Shown: one piece after another, positions 1 through 11,100 of the stretch | Layout of the letters: every line of letters begins with the position of its first letter | Numbering within the stretch: position 1 is the first letter of the stretch | Source: Lycocorax pyrrhopterus obiensis | Lineage: Eukaryota > Chordata > Aves > Passeriformes > Paradisaeidae | Reading direction: 5' to 3' | NCBI GenBank assembly: GCA_014706295.1 | Contig: JACSVZ010000001.1 | Location: 44,798,383 to 44,862,382, forward strand | Length of the DNA: 64,000 nucleotides | Translations under genes and position numbers: made by a program | The notes under the pieces: generated by a model | Databases searched by the model: none | What the model saw: the letters and a program-made list of their open reading frames with translations, nothing else | What the model was told of the DNA's origin: nothing

Positions 1-1091
1 TACAACTGTGTTAAAAGCCATATATGCAGTAAAAATCAGATACTTGGGAGCTAAGAGTAAAACATTTTGTAGCAAGGTGAGAGCTCTTCAGACAAAAATA
101 TGGAAGGCGGAAGAGAATCTGGATATCAGCAGATCACAGAACGTTGTAATCTTTGGTCCCGTAAATTTCTTACAGACACAAGAAAATAGGGTTTTGTTCC
201 CTTAGAAACATCGCTTTCTAGTCTGATCACCTCTGTTCAGGCAAGGTACTTTCAAAACTGGAAAGTACAGAGAAATTCCACTTCTGATGAAGTGAGGAAT
301 TAAACTAGTTTATATTTAAAGATTAAAACATCTTGACCTAGCAAATTAAATACTGTAGATAGATATGTTTATACAGTACAAATAGAGACTTCTCTATATT
401 CTAAGTATTGTATGTTTTCATCGCATATTTCTCTATTGCATATTGCCTCATCAGTTTGCACAATCCCACAATCTCCTTCAGAATCCCATACCCATAGGAT
501 TGCACCTTCATGTGTTGCAAAGTGCAGGTTTGCCCGCAGTTTCTTGATGGCCCATCAATTAGTGGGACTGAGGAGGTTTGTTTCTGGTTACATTTTGTTT
601 ATGCTAACAGGTCAGGGTTTATGCCTCTGTGTGTTTCTTTCCCTTTCCTTATCTTCTCAATTTACAATTTAATATTTTGCATACCCTAATTTGTGCCACT
701 GACCAGGTTTGTTCTTATCAAGACCTCCCTTGTTACATGTTGGCCAGAAACACTTAAAGGAGCAGACAATCTCCTACACCATACGTTTACTTATGCATAA
801 ATCAGATTTAGCTTTTCTAGGGTTGGATTAATCCCATCTAGCTATAGTGACTACAGTGTGAATAACCACATTTGACCAAGGCTCATCTTTGTAGTTGATG
901 TGGAGAAACCAGTAAATATTTATTGCAAATATTCTCTTCCATTGCCAACATCTCCTTTGAGCTGAACTGAATTGTACTCACACATTCATACAGCTCAGAT
1001 ACAGTCACAATTCAGCTGTCGAAATTTAGATGGGATGCATCAACCTTTCATGAAGAATCAATAATATTATTTTTTATATGCCGCAAAAGTG
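1..1091. other. Unique AT-rich sequence, no gene seen
   Basis: Non-repetitive AT-rich DNA. The open frames here (65 and 86 codons) have no recognisable domain and compositions typical of chance translation of AT-rich DNA. No promoter, RNA gene or transposon could be supported. Confidence 0.6.
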
Positions 1092-1169
1092 TCCTGCGCA
1101 GGGCCAGGAGTTGGACTCAATGATCCCGCTGGGTTCTTTCCAATTCAGCATGTTCTGTGATTCTATGAT
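1092..1169 (+). mobile_element. CR1 LINE, 3'-terminal stub
   Basis: About 78 bp matching the extreme 3' end of avian CR1. The diagnostic phrase GGACTCAATGATC is at about 1113-1125, followed by a degraded form of the usual 'ccttccaactcag' block and the terminal octamer-like tail TGATTCTATGAT at 1158-1169. CR1 copies are typically severely 5'-truncated, and this copy keeps only the 3' UTR end. The plus-strand orientation follows from the tail being at the higher coordinate. The match is from memory of the family consensus, not from a search. Confidence 0.85.
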
Positions 1170-3854
1170 AACTCATCAGTTTTTGCATTTGTTAAAAAAT
1201 GAAGACAGAACCCTGAGTCTGTATATTTTAAGCAGGGCTTGTGATCTTTTCCCATAGTTAACTTAAAGTCAATATACAAGAAACATTTTGACATAAACTC
1301 AATAACATGTGCTTGATTGAATTGATAGAAACATGATTGTGTGTTTATGCTTAATCTGGACCACACCAGTACTGCTGTGCTAGCAGGTAGATATTAGGTA
1401 ATTTACAGGTTCATATTAATGATAGTGGATCTACCATACAGACAGAGACAGAATATCATTCATCAGTTCTGATTGCTGTAATGTGTCTTCCCCTCCTAGT
1501 TAATAATCAGGTCCATAGGGTGGCATTGGTATCTCATTCTTTTTACACTTCTGTGTCAGTTCTCCTCACCTACAAATTGTGAAATTCAAGGCTAAGATTA
1601 AATTGAATAGTGTTTGCAGGTATTTTCCATAGAATCATTCCATTCAAATGATTTTAGTAATCCAATTTATAATGTGGCTGCACAAAACCTTGAATCAAAA
1701 CACATGAAAAGGAATTGTTGTATGCTAATGGAAAGAAAGGCCCGTGATGGAAATTTCTTCAGGTGGCTTTGTTGTTAAAGTGTTTCAGTTAACTGTGTCT
1801 CAGCTGACACCTCTTACAAAAGATTTAGGCTCCATTTTTCCTCTGTAGGAACTATCAATTCTCAAGATAGCTTAAGACTTCAGAAATTCAACAAAAGCTT
1901 TTGAATAATTTCTGCTTGCAGCCTGATGCAGTTGTAGAAGTTATTCACTCTAGATGGGTCAGGGGCTAATTTTTTTCCTATTAGAAATATGCTGATTTCT
2001 TGCCATTATTTTGCAATATATAAACATTTTCTATATATTTTAATTTTCTATATATAATTAAAATTTTATTACGTACATATACATTGCAGTTCTCTATATT
2101 GTACTGTATTTTACTGCATTGCACTATATATATTTAAAAAATAGGATAAAACATCACTCTTCACATTGTGTTGATTAATCCATGATTATACATCTCAGAC
2201 TGAATTATTTTCTCCGTAACAACTTTAGTTTCTAAGTTAGAGGAATTTCCCCTTCCTTTTATTTTCTTTACTTCCTCTGTAATTTTTGAAAGCCAATTTG
2301 ATACCCACTCAAGCAAAAATGCGCAATAGTTTTGGCAGCCCTTTATTACTCCATTTCTCCCTTCACTTATTTCTATGTACTTACCCTAATTAGCAGAACT
2401 ATCCATGTGCGTGCACACTCACATGTTGCTCAAGGGAAAGTCTAGGTGGAAACCACCAACCTATTTCATAGCAGAACTTCTGTCTGTCATTTGGGCTTTT
2501 CCTTTTATGATTTGTGTAATAAACTACACACAAGTATGTCAGTGGCTGTTTTGGTTTTTCTTTTAATTGGCACTGAGCAACTTCTGTATTCCTGTTATTC
2601 TTAAGACATAAAAACAATCTAATAATATTTCATTAGAAGATGTTTTAAAATTATATATAAAAGGTATTCTAAACTTTCTCCCCAAAGAAACATTTCTGTT
2701 CATACTGTGCATGTCAGTGAAATCCCACTGTGCTATCAGTCTTATTGAAATAAGTTGAAATGTCTGAATAATAAAGGCAATATTGTAATTTTACAGGAGC
2801 TCCCAAGGAAGACTAGGCTTAACTACACACATGCTTTGAAAGCAGAACAAAGGTATTATTATGACTCAGTTGTTCTGGATGGTTTACTGTGTGAGAGAGA
2901 AGCTGAAAGCAATGTTCATTCTCTCAGGATTCTCCCGTTACATTTGTTACCTTCTTGAAAACAGCGAAAAGAAAAAGCTTCACATACTTCCACTACAGAT
3001 CATGTTGTTACCCAAAGACAAAAGCTATCATATAAACAAAAGACTCAGTGTTCCACAGTTCTTTGCAATATGAACTGAAGGAAATGGTAAGAAAATTGGA
3101 GGGCTGAGGAATGATTGATTTACTTCTGGTTTACAGTAAATCCAATCTATGGTATGAATGAAAAGCTGAAAAGTTGCTGGTTATGATGTTCAATCAGCCT
3201 GGAATGTGCCAACAGAAAAATAAATTAACGCATTAGTTACATTGTTCAGCTTGATGGCTGTATACTTATGCAAATATATGGCTTTGTACTTGCTTAATTA
3301 TTTTGTCACCTAATTTTCCTCAGTATTACACAGAATTTCACTCAATTTTCTAAGGTGGGCGACATTCTAAAAATTCACCAAAAGTCTGTGCAGCTTTCAC
3401 TCTCTAGGTACCCACCTTTTTGTGATGGAAGCTAAAGTAACAATCAGAAAATTTGAAGATGTCATCCCAGTGACCACAGACCACAAGATTTACTTTCTTT
3501 AATCCTTATGGTGTTCACAAGCTAAATAGTTTTTGCATCTGAATCGTCTGAGAAATCTTAGATGAAAGACCTTCTATGAGCATTTTTAATACATTTAGTA
3601 ATAATTGAACCCACTATAAAGCAGAATAGCCATTATTAAATCTATTAAATTATACAGGCAAAGATGTACTGTCTAGAATCTTTTATATAATAGTACAGTG
3701 GTTAAAGCAATAGACCAGAATATGAACTATTTTTAGCTTTGTTCTTACTTCTGAATTGTTTTTATGATGGCTTTTGATACTCACATATTTTATTTGGTGG
3801 CATTTTAATTAAAAATGTGAAAGAAGTACACAAGTAAAGAGCTGTGTCCTAGGA
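1170..3854. other. Unique AT-rich sequence, no gene seen
   Basis: No transposon or gene could be supported. There is a very AT-rich patch at about 2015-2140 with TATATA runs. A POU octamer (ATGCAAAT) sits at 3268-3275 within a stretch that is not obviously repetitive, but the same octamer occurs elsewhere in the window (25674, 47615 and 58563 as its reverse complement), so one copy is weak evidence of function. The short open frames look like chance. Confidence 0.55.
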
Positions 3855-3926
3855 TTCCTTTTCCTTTTCCTTTTCCTTTTCCTTTTCCTTTTCCTTTTCC
3901 TTTTCCTTTTCCTTTTCCTTTTCCCT
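3855..3926 (+). repeat. (TTTTCC)n hexanucleotide microsatellite
   Basis: An uninterrupted pyrimidine run of 72 nt made of nearly 12 almost perfect TTTTCC units; the last unit gains an extra C before the unique sequence. The complementary strand is pure purine (GGAAAA). Such mirror-symmetric homopurine-homopyrimidine tracts can form intramolecular triplex DNA, and their copy number is commonly polymorphic. Confidence 0.97.
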
Positions 3927-5435
3927 GTATGCAGGGGTTAATTAGGTCTGAGTTTCAGAGTCAGAGCTTTTCTTGATTGATTTCTTTTTTGTTGGTCCCA
4001 TGGGTCTTTCTTATTTTTGGGCAAAATGCTTGGGTTGCAAAAGGAAGGTTAGGAAACGACCCAATTCTATATTTTTTTGCTAGGGCTCTCTGCTTGGAAA
4101 CTCTTTTGCTGTCAGGAAAAGCCATTATCTCATTTACCCTTATTAAACTTTCAAAATACAAAGATAATCAAAAGCATGTTTTAAGCCTGTGTAATATGTT
4201 CTCAGTAAGTAGTGAACTCAAGAAAGATGTCTATTCAAAGAAATGAAAAGTGAGGAATCTCTTTCAAGGCTCTTACTTTCAGTATGCAGTTCATCTGATA
4301 TTTACACTTCTTACTTTGAGGTCAGCAGTACCTGACGTGTAATTCAATGTGTCAGAAGAACAGTATCTCTGCCCTGCACCTTAAACCATTTCAGATGTCA
4401 AATCTCAAGCGGTATTCCCATTTCAATACTAACCTAAATTCTGGGCTTGCAGCATTGTTATGCAAAGAAAGTGAATTCCTTAGGACTTAATAGCAGCTAT
4501 CTCTTGTTTTGCACAATGATAATTTTTTGTATTACTCCTGTACTTAATAACACATTAATTCCAGATTTCAGTGTATGGAGGACTAATTTTTTTTTCTGCA
4601 TCAATATCAATAATTTGGAGAAGGGGCAATTTTTTTTTCTCTATAACAGCTTAAACAGAGCTTTTTTGATTTTTGGGGTGATGTTTGGTTAGTTTAGTTT
4701 GGTGAGGCTTTGCAGAAGGTTTTTGCCTTTTTTTTTTTTAGTTTGTTTTTTGTTTTTGGTTTTAATTGAGTCCATGGCACTGGAAAAATGGTGATGTTTA
4801 TCACACTCAAATACAGCTTTATGTTTAAGGTGCTGGTGTCAGCATTGTTATTTCAAATCAGCCTTGCACACAGTACATTTAATGAATTTATGAAGAATGA
4901 ATGTGACTAAAAGTCAGAGATCTTTCTTTCCTTCCAAAATGAAAAGTGATTCTAGATGTTACCTCAGCTACTTGGTTTACCTTTTCTGATTTCACACTTT
5001 TCTGTTTAAATGTAGGCAACACTGGTGTTCAATTTCTAAAACAAAAAATGGTTTTCTTGGGATTTTCATGATTACAGCACTGATAACAAACAATGAAATG
5101 AGGAAAGAACATGAAATATTGTGACCACAAAGAACTTAAACCTCTGCCCTCTCTTTAACAGTGACATTTAAAAATAAACACACTCTGACATGGTAATTTT
5201 TTCTTAGGTTCAATGTTGTGGTGATGGAAATGACTTTTATAATGAAAATTGAATAATCAAACTTGTAGTAATTCATGTATCTCCACTACAAAAGGGAGGT
5301 TGGACATGATTGTTTTCATTCATTCATTTGGGGATTTTGTTGTGTTTTTCGTGCATTTGGGGTTGTTTGTGTTTGTTTTTTATTTTATTTTCTTTGCCTA
5401 AGGTAACTGTACATTGTATGGGGTAGCATTTAAGT
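3927..5435. other. Unique sequence with T-rich patches
   Basis: No gene or recognisable transposon. T-rich stretches occur at about 4589-4640 and 4728-4765, and a TTTG/GTTT-rich low-complexity patch at about 5325-5400. Opposed open frames of 66 and 89 codons at 3961-4246 overlap on both strands and have no recognisable domain. Confidence 0.55.
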
Positions 5436-5462
5436 TATCTATCTATCTATCTATCTATCTAT
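5436..5462 (+). repeat. (TATC)n tetranucleotide microsatellite
   Basis: Nearly seven perfect TATC units (27 bp) in otherwise unique sequence. A standard short tandem repeat, probably length-variable between individuals. Confidence 0.95.
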
Positions 5463-8118
5463 GATATACCTTTTTAATATGCATGACCATGAAATTTCAT
5501 ACTATCTCTGTTTTGCCAGTTTCAGATGTACATGGGAGTTCCGGGCATAACTTCATAATTATGTGATATTGTGTCTAGTACTAAATCCTCTTTTTCATAT
5601 GTTCTCTCTTTTCATAAACACATTTTTCCCCCAATTATGTACAATGTCCAAAGAAGGACGAGAAAATGGTACAAGAGGTTTTTGACTTGAAGGACTAGAG
5701 ATCCAAATTGTCCTGCAAAACATATCAGCAAGTAAATCTAGATATGTGCTACCAGTACATCTACACTGTCATTTTGAATCACATCCTATTTCCCTTCTAT
5801 TTACTATTCAGATGGCATATTTTCTAGGTTTCTTACAGGATCTACTCTAGGGAAAAACGGGTACGTCCCTTCAATGGCACAGTTCTAAATGAGATGATTT
5901 GTGAGTCAGTTTTCTTACTACCTTTGGCAAAAGACAAGTAAATTTCAACACTTTCAGAGCCTACAGACATATAATTTATTTATCTTTCAGTTACAGGATG
6001 GTTCCCCAACCACACTTAGACCTGGCAAGGTTGTTTGATGCAGAAGGATTTAAATAATCTCAGCACTGCTGAATGAAATAAAAAAATAAATGAGGTTCTA
6101 TAAAGATATAAATAATTGAATCAGAAAGGGTAAGATTGGTGTGAATTGAGAATGAATGGAAATATCTTTATGTGGAGGCACCAACAGGAACACACAGAGG
6201 GAAAGGGCCTCAGTGCCTCTGTCAACGGCATCCAGATTAGCAAGTCCTCAGCACCCCTGCACATCTATTTGCAGCACCCCTGCACATCTATTTGCAGTTT
6301 CATAGAACACAGGGATTTGGACAGTACTGGGACAGTATTGGCTCATGTATATGTACCAGGATAGATACACTGCCAGCTCTGGAAGGGTTAAAAAAAGGTA
6401 TGCCTGAAATCCGTATGTGGTCACTAACTCAGAGGACATGAAGAGATAATTGTCTTCCCTTGTCCTCCACATCATTGCGCAGGATCCATCCCAACATCTG
6501 GACACGAGCACTGAGGTAGCCAAGTGCTGATCAGACAGCTGGAGCACTCCTGCCCTGATCCCTGACAACTGGGCTGACCTCTTGGGCATCACATACAGTC
6601 TAGTGCTTGCATGGTAAGAGGGAATGGGAATAGAACAAGTTTTGATTCCATTTTTCTTTTAAATAAAATAATTTTTCTCTCATAATATCTTGCATGTTTA
6701 TTTACTGCACTGTGAATAAGGTGCAAGAGTATTTTCTGAAAAGGTGCGTAATGAGTATCCACAAAACCACAGAGAGCAGGTTAAAGGTCTGTGTGATGGG
6801 AATAAGGTACTGCAGCCATGCAGGCATGTAGTGAAATAAACCTCTAACATAGTACTGAACAAGACTTCACCTCATACACTATTCATCTTGGATCAGTCCA
6901 CTCAATAAACTTTGTGAATGCAAATCATTTTGCTCCAAGTGCCCAGGAACAAAGAATTACTCCCGGAATGTTTTCCAGGACCTTTATAAAGACCTTTTTA
7001 AGGATACAGTAATAATAACAATAATCAGGTTAATACTGTTAGGAGAGAAGTATATAAAGCACAGGGACTCAAGTGGTAGCTTACTGGCCTATTTCACAAA
7101 AGAAAGGCTTTGGGTTATATATATGTAAATGAATAGAGAGCATTTTTAAGGCAGAGAGCCTGTTCTTGTCACTTCTAATCTGCAATAAAAATTCATCATG
7201 TGAGAAATATGCATGAGGATTTGAATGGGCATGCCTCCAGTGTATTATCATAACACATGCAGTGGAAACCATCTTTCTTAAGCAAGGGAGGACTGTCTGC
7301 AAATAGCTGACATACAAAATGTCTCCATAGTGGTGTTTGAACGCAGAAGTCCTTTCAGAAAAATGAAAACGGAGATGAATGGGGACCAACGTGCTATCTG
7401 ATCAACTACTTCTAGTCTGTCACATCTGTAGTCAGCTTTCTTTGGCATTGTAGGCACCTTCATGCTCCAGGCTGCTGCTAAATTGCTCAAAAAAAAATTA
7501 GTACCAGAATGAGAAAATTGGAAGACTTCCATATGCAACAGTCTTTCCAAATGTACAGCAACTGTGGTTTACTTACTTACAAACTTACTTTAGAAAAATA
7601 GCTCAAAGTTTGCTTTTCTTATCATTCCAATCAGAATTCATTATTTTCCTTATTTTTACTGACCAAAAAACCTCTCACAGTACAGCTTATTAATGTTCAT
7701 TATAGAAGTCTAGAACTGGGTTTTGTTTACTTTTTTGTTTCTAAATGCAAAAAAGTTTTTACATTTCTTTATTAATTGATTCAACTTCAACATTTTTTCT
7801 ATTAAGAAACCTGGAAATGGTCAAGGTCTGAGTACATAGCAGTGCTGAAACCCAAACCTATCTCAAGAGCAGGACTTGAGACTCTGCTTTTCTGCAGGAA
7901 AGAACTGCAGGTGCTTATGTGTGCACTTTATCATTATTTCTTTGCCCTCTATATATCTCACTGCACTTGTTGGGAGTTTAATTTCTGTATTCCCACCTTC
8001 CATAACGCAAAAAGTTGTAAATACAGTTTTCTGGATGGAAAATCAATACGCATCTAACCGCATAAGGATTTTTTTTCCTCCTTCAGTGGCTTTTTAATAG
8101 AGTTACATTTATTGTCCA

Positions 8119-8119
<1 letters not shown>
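5463..8119. other. Unique sequence, no gene seen
   Basis: Contains a small tandem duplication at 6249-6297 (listed separately). A 114-codon minus-strand frame at 6248-6592 runs through that duplication; it has no recognisable domain and I treat it as chance. A TATA-like string (TATATAAAG) at about 7051-7059 is unsupported by any neighbouring feature. Confidence 0.5.
6249..6297. repeat. 23-bp perfect tandem duplication
   Basis: Two identical, adjacent 23-bp units, 6249-6271 and 6272-6294. The first three bases of a third copy (CAG) follow. The unit begins CAGCACCCCTGC. It looks like a replication-slippage duplication. No flanking transposon ends are seen. Confidence 0.9.

Positions 8120-8158
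<39 letters not shown>
8120..8158 (+). repeat. Uninterrupted 39-nt poly(A) tract
   Basis: Thirty-nine consecutive A residues. The upstream 30 bases contain AATAGA, a weak poly(A)-signal variant, so a processed retrocopy tail is conceivable. However, I found no coding remnant upstream and no obvious target-site duplication between the sequence after the tract and the preceding 400 bp. The alternative is a slippage-expanded A run, or assembly length error. Confidence 0.9.
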
Positions 8159-8161
<3 letters not shown>

Positions 8162-11100
8162 AATAATGAAAATCTAATGAAATGAAACGGAAAAGGAGAA
8201 AATCCTCTGAGGAATGCATAGACAGAGCACATGGGAAATTAGAAGATCTTTCCAAATATGATGCTTCAATGGGGAAAATAAGGTAATGCATTTCCCAGAA
8301 ATTTGTCTCTTTATGAAATACCATATCAACAGAGAGATTATCAGACCTATTGAAATCTATGAAGAATGAATATCAGTAAACTTAATTTGTAAAAAATAAA
8401 GAAAAAGCATAAATATGCAAAAAAAAAGAAAAAAAAAGAAGCACTAATTGCCACATTAACAATTCTGCTTGGCAAAACAGTGTTCTGAAGACAAAATTTG
8501 ACAATTAAAGGCAACTAAAGACCTTCTAAATCACTCTCAAACCACCTCCAACATGACTTTTCTCCTTCCTTCTGTTATCAGCCTGACATGTCTGAAAATT
8601 TTCTGCTCCCCCTGCAAACAAACAAATTTCACTCAGTGTGTTGGTGTCAGTGTAGGGAAGCAGAACAACCAGATACAGTAGTAGACCATGAGTGCTGCTT
8701 CTTCTACAGTTTAGTCTTAGATTAACCCTACCTAATCTTGCAGGAACAAAAGGAGATTAGTCAGATTTTTCTTTTTTTTTTACAAGCATTCCTAGCAAAT
8801 ATTGCTATCTAATCCTAATTTTTGTACCAGTGGACATCTTAAGTTTAGGAGTTAATGTAAATTATAGATAGCAGATAATTGAAACTGTTTTCAGGTGGAA
8901 ATTCTGGTACTTGGAAAATAGGAGTAGAAGCAAGCCAAAAACATCCATCATTGATGGAGCAAAAGGAAGAAAATGTACTGGAATTTTTTTTTTCAAATCA
9001 CTGAGCCATTTTTTTTACAATAGCAAAGCTTTTTTTTTTAATGTTGTATTCTTTGCTTTTATTTATCTTACACCATATAAAATAGACATCAGTGATCAAT
9101 TAAGAAATTGAAATGTTTTAATCTTAGTGAAGCAAAATACTTCTATAAACTTGCATTTAAACTCTCTATTGAATTCTGTAACTCATAGAAACCTTTGAAA
9201 ATGCATGAGAAGTTCTTCTGATGAAAAATACTGGACTAGATCTAAAAGGAATATCTCAAAATGCATATAGAAAATTAGTTTTGGAATAGATTTTTTAAAA
9301 ACCAGAGTTCAAGTGATACACAAGTAATCAGAACAGATTCTAAAGCCTAATGACAGCATGACTTATGCCTCTGGAAAGATGTATTGTCATAATTCTTGCA
9401 GTCAATTTTTCTTCTGAGTAAATCTATTTGTTTTTCCAGTATATTAGAAAATGTAAATCAATCTAGAAATAAATGTTTCTTGTCATTTGTTTTGTAGTGA
9501 GCATGGAGAAAGAGCTTGCAAACTTGTGAAATACTTCACATAAGATTCTTCTCCAATTGTCTATCTATAGAAAAAATCTTTTTTTAAAAACGGAATTGTT
9601 GAAATACTGTATTTCTCTCATGGGCATCATTTCTTTCACATCAAGTTTCATTAAAAAATGTAGTTATGAATAAATATCATGAGCAGACATCTATGTCAAT
9701 CCTGTATGAGGTTTACCTGCCTTGTACAAAACAGATTTGTTTGTCCAAATGATCTAAAGTCTCAGAACTGGTTTGGGAAGAACTAATTAGTTGTAGAGAC
9801 AGAAAAATTCAGCTAGCAAGGTTAAGTATTATTTTAAAAATTATAGGTAGTGTGTGATGGTATGTCACACTGAGGACTTCATATTCACTACAGTGAAAAG
9901 AATCAAATTCAGACTTACCACATTTTTCTTCCTTAATTCAAAGAACAAAATTAAATGAGAAACTTGGAATTTCTTTTTTCATCAAGTCATTTAAAGCTAC
10001 TTTAGCAAACACTGTGAGATTATAAGAATACACACAGACTAAGAATTGAGGAAAAAACATGCAGATGTATTGGAGAGTTAATTGATTTTGCCCATAAGTG
10101 AATTAAAAGTTTGAAGTTTCATTTTAAACTTGGATCATATGGCAAGCTGGATGGAAAATTCTGTACGCTTGCTGAAATAGTGTGAAAAATGTTCTCAAAG
10201 TTTAATATCACTACTGTCTCAGTTTATTATGCCATGATAAATTTCAGTCTTCTGTGCCTTTTGAATAGGAGTGGGTGAATTTTAAAACAATAATGTGTTA
10301 ATCACAACCAAACACTGTGATTCTGTTATTTCTCTTAGTGCTCCTTGGTTCGTAAGTCAAACAAATGTTTTACCTCTGCGTATATTCCATTGGGACGACA
10401 GTTACTCATTCATATCCTCTCTGCTGAAGCTAGAAATACAGTAATCTTCTGTCATTGAGTGAAAACAGTATCTCAATGCATAGAGTGAGCAAAATTATCC
10501 TTACTGACAAGGTTAATGTGCCAAAATCAAGTACATTCTTGGCTGAGTACTGTCAAATACTCTTGAGTTGCTATAACCCTTTGAGACTACAGGTGGAATG
10601 AAATGGAAAACAATTTAATTAAATGTGCTGGGAATGTAATCTGGGACATTATGCATTTGTTGAAGAAATCTGGTTTGGAGGAACTGTATTACACCGGGAA
10701 ATTATCCTTACTAGTAAACAGAGTCTGTGATGGCACAGCTGAACACTGCAGGTGTAAGGACAATACATAGATATTTAATACAATGACAAATTAAAGATCC
10801 GGTACTAAATCTGAATATTTTTAAACAAAGTATATTCCCTGGACTCTCATAACATATGGAAGCATGTTTCATTAACGTATTATGGTTTCATGACGTAGTT
10901 CCTTGTGTTGGTGTACCTATGTGTAGCTAAACGTAGCTAAGATTAATTTCATACATGTCTTAGTCCAGAGTTATTAGCAGGTTAGTCTGATAATGTACAA
11001 TGTATCGGGAAACGTTTGGAGTAGAAACACTCTAGATGCACAAGTTTCCATTTAAAATTTCTTAAATCACACGGAGATTAAAAATAACAAATGAAGTATC

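Noticed and set aside
3268..3275. POU octamer ATGCAAAT as a regulatory site
   Set aside because: The same octamer or its reverse complement occurs at least three more times (25674, 47615, 58563), consistent with base composition.
7051..7059. TATATAAAG as a promoter
   Set aside because: AT-rich background makes such strings common. No initiator, CpG island or downstream exon was seen.
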